Of a stretch of 64,000 bases of DNA, positions 25,116 to 31,834 are shown one piece after another. The stretch comes from Lentzea cavernae (GTDB lineage: Bacteria > Actinomycetota > Actinomycetes > Mycobacteriales > Pseudonocardiaceae). The stretch lies in NCBI RefSeq assembly GCF_014653695.1, contig NZ_BNAR01000007.1:310001-374000 (forward strand), written 5' to 3'. How positions within the stretch are numbered: position 1 is the first letter of the stretch; each line of letters starts with the position of its first letter. The position numbers and the translations under genes were made by a program. The notes below the pieces were generated by a model. That model was given only the letters and a program-made list of their open reading frames with translations. It was not told where the DNA came from and did not search any database.

Positions 25116-25823
25116 GTGAGGCCGTTCGCCGAGGTCCTCAACGAGCTGTGCAACAACCCGCCCGACGGCCGGGGCAAGGTCACCAACGTAGCGCTTTCCG
25201 CCGCCGTGAAGTCACGGGGCGGGGACATCGGGCACGGCTACATCTCGCAGCTGCGGCTCGGCGTGAAGGACAACCCGACCTGCCAGGCGATCGTCGACCT
25301 CGCCGGCGCGCTCGGCGTGCACCCCGCGGTGTTCCTGGGTGGGCGCCGTGAGCTGCGCACGGCAGAAGGGCCTGGTTGGAGGCCCACGGCGTTGAGCACG
25401 CTCTTCGAGGCCGTGCACCCGCCGGACCGCGGGCCCTGGTCCCCGGAGGAGGTCGCGGCCGCGATCAGCTCGTCCGGCCAGTTCGGCAGCATCTCCGCCA
25501 GCTACATCCGCGAGCTCCTGAGCAACACCAGCGACAACCCGCGGCTCAAGCACATCCTCGGCCTGGCAGATCACTTCGGCGCCGACCCCGCGTACTTCTT
25601 CGACGACGAACTGGCGGCGCGCGTCGACTCGGAACTGACGGACTTCCTGGCACTGCGCGAACTCGGCGTCGTCGAATTCGTCACCCGTCTGGCCGAACGC
25701 ACGGGCGATCTCTCCCCACAGGCCAGGGCTGCTGCGGTAGAAGGGTTCCGGCAGGCCCTCGAAGTCGGCGAGGGGTGGTCGTTCCCGTTGAACAGCCGCC
25801 GCTCCTCCGCGGACCACACCTGA
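25116..25823 (+). CDS. XRE-like HTH regulator paired with ImmA/IrrE-type protease
   Basis: 235 residues from GTG 25116 with GGAGG seven bases upstream; longer frames into the divergent region are rejected. Two HTH-like units are visible: residues about 5-65 (FAEVLNELCNNPPDGRGKVTN, then GYISQLRLGVKDNPTCQAIVDLAGALGVHP) and residues about 90-160 (WSPEEVAAAIS, SASYIRELLSNTSDNPRLKHILGLADHFG). The protein thus looks like an internally duplicated XRE domain. The conserved partner is the metalloprotease gene next to it. Probably regulates the four-gene module. Confidence 0.82.
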   Translation: MRPFAEVLNELCNNPPDGRGKVTNVALSAAVKSRGGDIGHGYISQLRLGVKDNPTCQAIVDLAGALGVHPAVFLGGRRELRTAEGPGWRPTALSTLFEAVHPPDRGPWSPEEVAAAISSSGQFGSISASYIRELLSNTSDNPRLKHILGLADHFGADPAYFFDDELAARVDSELTDFLALRELGVVEFVTRLAERTGDLSPQARAAAVEGFRQALEVGEGWSFPLNSRRSSADHT

Positions 25824-25884
25824 TGACGACGGCGTGAAGATCTCGGCCTGGGCCGCTGCAGACGACATCGAGAGGAGGCGACGG

Positions 25885-26442
25885 GTGAACCGCAGGAAAC
25901 TGCGCAAGCTGGTCGACGAGGTCGCCAGGGACCTCGGCCTGCCGCCCGACGCCACGCACCAGGAGGCGAGCCGCCGGGTCTGCGAGCTGATGAGCGAACG
26001 GCTCGGGCGCCGCGTCGACGTCCGGTTCGCCGCCATCACCAACGCGGTCTGCCTCAGCGGCGCGACCGCGTTGCTCGAGAACGGCACGTACCTCGTCATC
26101 TGCGCCGACTCCCCGTCCTGGTACCACCGCCTGCACGTGCTGCTGCACGAGTTCGCCCACGTGCTCCTCGAGCACCAGCCCGTCGCCCTGAGCCGCGACG
26201 AGGGCCTGCGCAGGCTCGCCCCGCACCTGCTGCCGCGGATGGCGAAGATCATCGCCGGGCGCACGACGGTGACCGAGGACGAGGAGCGCGAGGCCGAGAA
26301 CCTCGCCGACCACCTGCTGGAAAGGCTGACGGAGCACCGGGTGTGGGCCGACACGGCCGCCACCGAGGAGCCCGCGCACGTGCGCCGCGTGGCCGAGTCT
26401 CTCGAGGGAAGATCCCGCTGGGTGCGTCGTGGCGATCTTTAA
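25885..26442 (+). CDS. ImmA/IrrE-like zinc metalloprotease
   Basis: 185 residues from GTG 25885, chosen over a GTG at 25834 because AGAGGAGG lies seven bases before it. The HExxH signature is in LLHEFAHVLLEH near residue 93, and a third acidic ligand candidate is in EDEEREAENLADHLL. IrrE/ImmA proteases cleave cognate XRE repressors in response to stress or mobile-element signals. Here the neighbouring HTH protein is the obvious substrate (inference). In related genomes this class is often mislabelled as a toxin. It overlaps the next gene by 14 bp. Confidence 0.82.
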   Translation: MNRRKLRKLVDEVARDLGLPPDATHQEASRRVCELMSERLGRRVDVRFAAITNAVCLSGATALLENGTYLVICADSPSWYHRLHVLLHEFAHVLLEHQPVALSRDEGLRRLAPHLLPRMAKIIAGRTTVTEDEEREAENLADHLLERLTEHRVWADTAATEEPAHVRRVAESLEGRSRWVRRGDL

Positions 26443-27646
26443 CCTGATCTACCTCTCGTGCGGTGTCGTCGGCCTCTTCCTCCTCGCGTACAAGATCCGC
26501 GCGCTGCGCTCGAGCTGGGGCAGTCCCCGGGTCGTCGCCCTCATCGGCACGGTGTTCTTCTCGGCGTTCGCCATCCTCTTCGCGGCACCCGCGAACATCA
26601 CCTGGATCAACTGGACGACCGGTGTGCCGAACTTCGCCGCGCTGCTCGTCTACAGCCTCGTGGTCTGCTTCGCCGGTTCGGCGTTCGCGCTGGTGCTGTA
26701 CTGGCGGTACCCGGCGGCCCAGGCGTGGCAACGGGTCCGGTTGATCGTCGTCAGCTACGCCACCGTCGTCGCCGCGATGGTCGTGCTGTTCTTCAAGTCC
26801 GAGGTCGGCGAGGAACGTCAGATCGACTTCGACACCTACTACGCGACCCAGCCGACGATCGCGGTCTTCCTGTTCATCTACCTCGTCTCCACCATGATCG
26901 GCTGCGGTGGTCAGGCCTACCACTGCTGGCAGGGCTCGCGCGACGAGGCGATCTCCGCGCGGCCGTGGCTGCGCCTCGGGCTGCGGTGGTACTGCGCGGC
27001 GGCGTTGTTCCCCATGGCGTTCGCGGTCATCAAGCTGTTCGTGCTGCTGATGGACTGGGCCGGTGAGCGCAGCTTCGACGTGCTGAGCACGACAGCGCCG
27101 CTGATGGCGTCGCTGAGCATGATCCCGCTGGTGATCGCGATGGCGCTGCCGGTGTTCGGGCCGAACCGCCCGTCGCCCTCGCAGTGGGTGCGGCGCTGGC
27201 GCACGTACTTCGCGTTGCGGCCGCTGCACCGCGCGCTGGTGCACGTGAACCCCGGCATCGTGCTGGTGGCGCCCGGCAAGTTCCTCAACCCGCACCACCG
27301 CGTGCGCCGGCAGATCATCGAGCTCAACGACTGGCGCTGGGCGCTCACGCCGTACTTCGACCTCTCGGTGGGCGAGGCCGCGACCTCGCTGGCGCACCGG
27401 GCCTCGCTGACCAAGGACGAGGTGGCCGCCGTCGTGGAGGCGGCCCAGCTGCGGGCGGCGGGTTCGTCCGGTGGCCGCTCGCGAGCGCCCCAGCGCCGGC
27501 CCGCCGCGGAGATCGTCGACGGCACCGACCTCGCCGTCGAGCACGACAGGTGGGTCCGGATCTCGCGTGCGTACCAGCACTCGCCGATAGTCGACGCCGC
27601 CGTCGCCGACGCGGCACGCGTGCAAGCAGCAGGGGGAATGGATTAG
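26429..27646 (+). CDS. MAB_1171c-like seven-helix membrane protein
   Basis: 405 residues from GTG 26429. Seven hydrophobic segments lie in the first 250 residues, followed by a 150-residue cytoplasmic domain (ALRPLHRALVHVNPGIVL, RRQIIELNDWRWALTPYF). The layout and C-terminal domain match actinobacterial proteins named MAB_1171c family putative transporter, for which no substrate is established. Its context, downstream of an HTH/metalloprotease pair and adjoining an FAD oxidoreductase gene (TAG immediately followed by ATG), is one I recognise as recurrent in Streptomyces-like genomes. Confidence 0.78.
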   Translation: MAIFNLIYLSCGVVGLFLLAYKIRALRSSWGSPRVVALIGTVFFSAFAILFAAPANITWINWTTGVPNFAALLVYSLVVCFAGSAFALVLYWRYPAAQAWQRVRLIVVSYATVVAAMVVLFFKSEVGEERQIDFDTYYATQPTIAVFLFIYLVSTMIGCGGQAYHCWQGSRDEAISARPWLRLGLRWYCAAALFPMAFAVIKLFVLLMDWAGERSFDVLSTTAPLMASLSMIPLVIAMALPVFGPNRPSPSQWVRRWRTYFALRPLHRALVHVNPGIVLVAPGKFLNPHHRVRRQIIELNDWRWALTPYFDLSVGEAATSLAHRASLTKDEVAAVVEAAQLRAAGSSGGRSRAPQRRPAAEIVDGTDLAVEHDRWVRISRAYQHSPIVDAAVADAARVQAAGGMD

Positions 27647-29014
27647 ATGGCACCCACACACGCCGTTGTGCTCGGCGGTGGACTCGCGGGCGTGCTCGCG
27701 GCGTCCGTTCTCGTCCGGCACGTGGACGAGGTCACCGTCGTGGAGCGCGACAAGCTGCCCGACGGCCCCGAGTCCCGCTCCGGGGTGCCGCAGGCCCGGC
27801 ACGCGCACCTGCTGATGTCCGGTGGCGCGCGGGCGATCGAGGCGTTGCTGCCCGGCACGCTGGACGCGCTGTTCGCCGCCGGCGCGCACCGGATCGGGGT
27901 GCCGAACGACCTGGTGTCGCTGAGCGCCCAGGGGTGGGTGCCGAGGTTCCCCGAGATGCAGTTCATCGTCACGTGCAGTCGTTCGCTGCTCGACTGGGTG
28001 GTGCGCGGCCGGGCGTTGCGGGACAACAAGATCTCCGTGCTGACCGGCACCGAGCCGGTGTCGTTGCTCGGTTCCCGCGACGCCGTGACCGGGGTGCTCG
28101 TCGAGGACCGGATCTCGCGGGAGCGGATCTCGCTGGAGGCCGACCTCGTCGTGGACGCGACCGGGCGCGGCTCCCGGTTGCCCGCGTGGCTGGCCGAGTT
28201 CGGGCTGCCGGACGTGCAGTCCGAGAGCGTCGACTCCGGACTCGCCTACGCCACCAGGATCTTCCGGGCTCCCCCGACGGCGGCCTCCGGGTTCCCGCTC
28301 GTCAACGTGCAGGCGAACCCGCGTGACCCGTTCCCCGGCTGCACCGCGACCCTGCTGCCCATCGAGGACGGCAAGTGGCTGGTCACGCTGTCCGGGACGC
28401 GCGGAGGCGAGCCGTCGACCGACGAGGCGGAGTTCGTCGGCTTCGCCCGGTCGGTGCGCAACCCGGTCGTGGGCGAGCTGATCGCCTCGGCCGAACCTCT
28501 GTCGCCGGTGTACGGCTCGCACAGCACCGCGAACCGGCGGATGTTCTTCGAGCGCTTGAAGTCCTGGCCCTCCGGGGTGCTGGCGCTGGGTGACTCGGTG
28601 GCGACCTACAACCCCGTCTACGGGCACGGGATGTCGATCGCGGCGCAGAGCGCGCAGGCGTTGGACGCCGGTCTCGCGGCCGGGCAGTCCGCGCAGCAGA
28701 TCCAGCGCGGCATCGGCAAGGTGGTCGACGGGGCCTGGGCGATGGCGACCAACCAGGACATCCTGTATCCGGGCGCGGTCGGGAAGCCTTTGCCGCTGGC
28801 CGGGCGGGTGCTGCAGCGGTACGTGGACCGTTTGGTGCGCACGGCGACCACGGAGGCGCCGGTGACCCGTGCGTTCCTGGAGGCGTTCACCCTGTCCGCG
28901 CCGATGGCGAACCTGGTCAGTCCCAAGATGATGTGGGCGACCCTGCGCGGGCCCCGGTCTCGGTCGCCGGAGCCGACGCTGACGGCGGACGAGCGGGAGC
29001 GGGTCACCGGCTGA
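27647..29014 (+). CDS. FAD-dependent oxidoreductase/monooxygenase of the HTH-IrrE-membrane module
   Basis: 455 residues from ATG 27647. The Rossmann dinucleotide motif is VVLGGGLAGVLAA, the second strand ends in VVERDKL, and the FAD-pyrophosphate motif GD is in LALGDSVATYNPVYGHG. This is the PHBH/2-polyprenyl-6-methoxyphenol hydroxylase-like fold, subtype with SGVPQARHAHLLMSGG. It should oxidise an aromatic or isoprenoid substrate, which is unknown. Start directly follows the stop of the MAB_1171c-like gene, so the four genes form one operon. Confidence 0.88.
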   Translation: MAPTHAVVLGGGLAGVLAASVLVRHVDEVTVVERDKLPDGPESRSGVPQARHAHLLMSGGARAIEALLPGTLDALFAAGAHRIGVPNDLVSLSAQGWVPRFPEMQFIVTCSRSLLDWVVRGRALRDNKISVLTGTEPVSLLGSRDAVTGVLVEDRISRERISLEADLVVDATGRGSRLPAWLAEFGLPDVQSESVDSGLAYATRIFRAPPTAASGFPLVNVQANPRDPFPGCTATLLPIEDGKWLVTLSGTRGGEPSTDEAEFVGFARSVRNPVVGELIASAEPLSPVYGSHSTANRRMFFERLKSWPSGVLALGDSVATYNPVYGHGMSIAAQSAQALDAGLAAGQSAQQIQRGIGKVVDGAWAMATNQDILYPGAVGKPLPLAGRVLQRYVDRLVRTATTEAPVTRAFLEAFTLSAPMANLVSPKMMWATLRGPRSRSPEPTLTADERERVTG

Positions 29015-29017
29015 CAG

Positions 29018-29300
29018 GTGCTGCCGTTGTCCGCTGGGGCGTCCGTCGAGCGGCTGGCGGGGTGGTCGGCGTGTGGGCCGGTCGCGTTCGTGGACGCCGA
29101 GTACTTCGGGGGCAACGGTTTCCAGCGGGCCCAGGTCTGGGACGCGGGGCGCGGCGTGCTCGGGCCGTTGGTGCGGGAGGAGGGCGACCGGTGCCGGACG
29201 TCTCCCCCATCCCCCTCGCGCTCCGGTGGCTCGGTGTCGTGAAGGGCTCGCACCACGCCGAGTTCGACGCCGTGGGGCTTGGGCGGCACCGCGACACGGC
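29018..29300 (+). pseudogene. Frameshifted remnant of a small actinobacterial conserved protein
   Basis: In one frame (from 29018) the text LPLSAGASVERLAGW...GPVAFVDAEYFGG...QRAQVWDAGRGVLGPL is clearly protein-like and then degenerates. In another frame (from about 29191) it resumes as PIPLALRWLGVV...AEFDAVGLGRHRDT. I recognise these as consecutive parts of one family of about 150 residues (YFGG..TQ..VW then PIN.ALR.LGV then DEF..VGL.RHR). A single-base indel near 29170-29190 and loss of the N-terminus explain it. The tail runs up to the convergent VOC gene. No intact start or ribosome site remains. Confidence 0.65.
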
Positions 29301-29304
29301 CCGT

Positions 29305-29778
29305 TCACCTCTGCGGAGTGAAGTCCGCGCTCTGCACGTAGGCCATGGCCTCCACGAACGCCGGGTCCTGCATGCGGGCGTGCACCTCGGCCTCGGTGGG
29401 CTGGGCGACGCGCTGGTGCAGCCACCAGAGGTTGCCGAACGGGTCGGCGAACCTGCTGACCCTGTCGCCCCAGAACAGTTCGGTGGGCTCGGTGACGACC
29501 CTGCTGCCCAGTGCCACGGCGCGCTTGAGCGTGGCCGCGTCGTCGGCGATGTAGAGGCGCAGGAAAGCGGGTGTGGGCGGCCAGGCCGGCACGTCGAACA
29601 GCATCACCACCGAGTCGCCGATGCGGACCTCGGCGTGGCCGATCTCCGGCGCCTCGCCGACGCGGCCGAGTTCGGTCGCGTCGAACACCTCGACGATGAA
29701 GTCGATCAGCTCGGCCGTGCGGCCCTGCGTGATCAGCCACGGCGTGACGGTGTGGTAGCCCTCGGGCACGACGTTCAT
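29305..29778 (-). CDS. VOC-family (PhnB/glyoxalase-like) protein
   Basis: 157 residues from ATG 29778. The VOC fold of the PhnB type is apparent: YHTVTPWLITQG, LIDFIVEVFDATELGR, GHAEVRIGDSVVMLFD, and the second half with AFLRLYIADDAATLKRAVALG and WGDRVSRFADPFGNLWWL. The segment DRVSRFADPFGN.W is strongly conserved in this subclass. Substrate unknown. It is divergent from a WYL-domain regulator with a dyad between them, which probably controls it. Confidence 0.9.
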   Translation of the reverse strand: MNVVPEGYHTVTPWLITQGRTAELIDFIVEVFDATELGRVGEAPEIGHAEVRIGDSVVMLFDVPAWPPTPAFLRLYIADDAATLKRAVALGSRVVTEPTELFWGDRVSRFADPFGNLWWLHQRVAQPTEAEVHARMQDPAFVEAMAYVQSADFTPQR

Positions 29779-29820
29779 CTGGTCTCCCCTTTGCTCGTTG
29801 GGGCGACCGTATGCCCGAAG

Positions 29821-29839
29821 TAGGACGGGTTCAGTCCTA
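29821..29839. promoter_or_regulatory. Dyad between VOC and WYL-regulator genes
   Basis: TAGGAC (29821-29826) and GTCCTA (29834-29839) are perfect inverted arms with a 7-bp spacer. They lie in the 82-bp divergent gap, 22 bp before the WYL regulator start (29861). Probably the operator of that regulator. Confidence 0.65.
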
Positions 29840-29860
29840 TTTCTCGCCTAGATTTGCGGC

Positions 29861-30835
29861 ATGAGTGATGCTGCCCGGTTGTTGCGCCTGCTGTCGTTGC
29901 TGCAGACCCCGCGCGAGTGGCCCGGCAGCGAACTGGCCGCCCGGCTGGGCGTCACGCCGCGGACGGTGCGGCGCGACGTCGACCGGTTGCGCGACCTCGG
30001 CTATCCCGTCGAGGCTTCGCTGGGCGTGCTCGGCGGGTACCGGCTCGGCGCGGGCGCGGCGATGCCCCCGCTGCTGCTCGACGACGAAGAGGCCGTCGCC
30101 ATCGCGGTCGGGTTGCGCACTGCCGCCCGGCAACCGGTGGCGGGCATCGCCGAGGCCTCCCTGCGCGCCCTGGCGAAGCTGCAGCAGGTGCTGCCGCCCC
30201 GGCTGGCCCGGCGGGTCTCGTCGCTGACGTCGGCCACCGCACCCACCTCGGCCACCTACGCCACGCTGGTGGACCCGGGCCAGCTGACCTTGGTCGCCGG
30301 CGCGGTCGCCGCCCGCGAACGGGTGCGGTTCACCTACGTGGCCAACGAGAACGTGGTGTCCAAGCGGCACGTGGAGCCCATTCAGTTGGTAGCGCTCGAC
30401 CGGCGCTGGTACCTCCTCGCCTTCGACGTGGAACGGGACGACTGGCGGACGTTCCGGCTGGACCGAGTCTCCTCCGCGGTGGCGACCGGGGCCCGTTTCG
30501 CACCTCGCGTGCCGCCCGGTGGGGACGCGACGGCGTTCGTGACGCAGAAGATGTACGACTCGGCCCCGACGTTCCGGGCCCGCGTGACGCTGCGGCTGCC
30601 GGTGGAGCTGGCGCGGGCTCGGTTGGCCGACTTCGCCGGTGAGCTGGCCGCTGTCGACGATGGTTCGTGTTCTTGGCACAGCGTCGAGGACACCGTCGAC
30701 TACCTCGCTTTCCGCCTCACCTTGCTGGGGTGTGACTTCGTGGTGCACGGGCCGGATGAGCTGATCGGGCACCTTCGGGGGTTGGGTGAGCGGATCAGCC
30801 GGTCGGTGGGGCGGCCCGGCGCCGCGGACCAGTAG
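29861..30835 (+). CDS. DeoR/YafY-type HTH regulator with WYL domain
   Basis: 324 residues from ATG 29861. The N-terminal HTH is LLRLLSLLQTPREWPGSELAARLG followed by VTPRTVRRDVDRLRDLGYPV and a beta wing (GVLGGYRLG). The WYL domain spans about 140-215 with RERVRFTYV, VEPIQLVALDRRWYLLAFD and a WRTFRLDRV end. A C-terminal extension (RVTLRLPVELARARL) completes the family layout. WYL regulators bind ligands or nucleotides; here the likely target is the divergent VOC gene. Confidence 0.93.
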   Translation: MSDAARLLRLLSLLQTPREWPGSELAARLGVTPRTVRRDVDRLRDLGYPVEASLGVLGGYRLGAGAAMPPLLLDDEEAVAIAVGLRTAARQPVAGIAEASLRALAKLQQVLPPRLARRVSSLTSATAPTSATYATLVDPGQLTLVAGAVAARERVRFTYVANENVVSKRHVEPIQLVALDRRWYLLAFDVERDDWRTFRLDRVSSAVATGARFAPRVPPGGDATAFVTQKMYDSAPTFRARVTLRLPVELARARLADFAGELAAVDDGSCSWHSVEDTVDYLAFRLTLLGCDFVVHGPDELIGHLRGLGERISRSVGRPGAADQ

Positions 30836-31121
30836 CTGGACCCGCAGCACCGCGAACGGGTACCAGAGGACCCGCTGGAGGGGACGCGCCGGCTAGACCC
30901 ACCGGGTTCGGGACACCACCTGTGACGCTTGGCGGATCGGCCGTGCGACGGGTTACGGCGTCGCGGCGGTCTTTGACGCCCTGGTGGATCACCCGCGGCG
31001 CGGGGCCACGGCGCTGCCACCGACCGGCTGCTGGAGTCACCCGGCCGGGACGTGACGCCCGTCCGCGAGGAACCAGGCGAGCCCCGGCCAGCCGGACCAC
31101 GGCGTACCAGCGCCGCACCAC
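30836..31121. other. 286-bp region without a recognisable gene
   Basis: Between the WYL regulator and the DUF4262 gene. Minus-strand frames give arginine/proline-rich text with isolated protein-like bits (for example WYPFAVLRVQLLVRG near 30860 and RRWYAVVRLAGARLV near 31100). They are in different frames and none forms a convincing gene. Possibly decayed coding DNA; no promoter, repeat or hairpin stands out. Confidence 0.4.
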
Positions 31122-31601
31122 TCACCCGTCGGGCGGCCCCGCTCTCACCCCCAGCACCGGCTGACCTCCCACCACCCCCTCGTAGGACCGGTCCCACGGC
31201 CAGCGCCCCGACTCGTCGGCGTGCACGAGCTGCAGGGCCTCGATGCCCTCCCCGTACAACCGCGCGGACACCAGCAGGTGGGCCCAGGGGCGGGCCACGC
31301 GGACGACCTCCAGCAGCGGGCCGCCGGGGACGGTGAAGCGCTTTCCCGGTGCGGGGAGGCAGCTGTGGGCGAGGTGCTCGGCCATGTCGTCGAGCAGGCG
31401 GCCCGCCTCCAGGACGGCCATGCCCGTCACGACGAGTTCCGGGAGGCCGCGGGGGCTCAGGCCCACGGTGTAGGCCCAGGGCGGGTGGGCGCGGTCTCGT
31501 TCCACTGCCTGCACGGCCCAGCCGCGGGCGTCGATGCAGCGGCGCAGGGTGGCCAGGTGTTCTTCCATCCGGTCGGCGGGGTGGTCGCAGTCCCAGCACA
31601 T
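31122..31601 (-). CDS. DUF4262 domain protein
   Basis: 159 residues from ATG 31601 with GAGGAG eight bases upstream; an upstream extension of the frame through the low-GC promoter region is rejected. The family pattern is MCWDCDHPADRMEEHLATLRRC, WAVQAVERDRAHPPWAYTVGLSPRGLPELVVTG, then GLLEVVRVARPWAHL-like text and a C-terminal ALQLVHAD. DUF4262 proteins have no proven activity. It is divergent from the CHAT-TIR gene and shares its 233-bp upstream region. Confidence 0.9.
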   Translation of the reverse strand: MCWDCDHPADRMEEHLATLRRCIDARGWAVQAVERDRAHPPWAYTVGLSPRGLPELVVTGMAVLEAGRLLDDMAEHLAHSCLPAPGKRFTVPGGPLLEVVRVARPWAHLLVSARLYGEGIEALQLVHADESGRWPWDRSYEGVVGGQPVLGVRAGPPDG

Positions 31602-31652
31602 GGTGGTCTCCTCGGATCGGTGGTGGATCCAGTGTGCCGAGGAGCACCGACA

Positions 31653-31720
31653 AGATCGTTTGAGGAGTTCATGGACAGAAAGTTGACAAACGATCTGTGG
31701 GCCGTCTGGATCGTTAATCT
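31653..31720. promoter_or_regulatory. Promoter/operator region of the CHAT-TIR gene
   Basis: AGATCGTTT (31653-31661) and AAACGATCT (31688-31696) are perfect 9-bp inverted arms, and a third half-site GATCGTT lies at 31709-31715. A consensus-like -35 box TTGACA sits at 31683-31688 and overlaps the second arm; a weak -10 (TGGATC) is about 18 bp further. This placement suggests repression by a dimeric regulator. The segment is markedly lower in GC than its surroundings. Confidence 0.55.
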
Positions 31721-31769
31721 GCGACGCACGGAGGAACGTGCATGCGCCAACGAACGCTTCAACCCGTGA
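31671..31769 (+). CDS. Possible 32-residue leader peptide upstream of CHAT-TIR gene
   Basis: A short frame starts with ATG 31671 (MDRKLTNDLWAVWIVNL...) a few bases after TTTGAGGAG and ends 65 bp before the CHAT-TIR start. It overlaps the operator region, so it would only be translated from a promoter further upstream. The composition is less GC-biased than true genes nearby. Reported as possible only. Confidence 0.2.
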   Translation: MDRKLTNDLWAVWIVNLRRTEERACANERFNP

Positions 31770-31834
31770 AGGCACAACGACAACAACCCCGCTCAGCGGT
31801 GTCGTTCGCGACCGCCGGGGGCTGCGGGGACTGA

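Noticed and set aside
26249..29740. Minus-strand open frame of 1163 codons
   Set aside because: Antisense to the metalloprotease, membrane-protein and FAD genes, each of which has specific motifs on the plus strand.
30836..31121. Minus-strand open frames as genes
   Set aside because: Protein-like fragments are short and in different frames; composition is Arg/Pro-rich noise and no ribosome site is seen.
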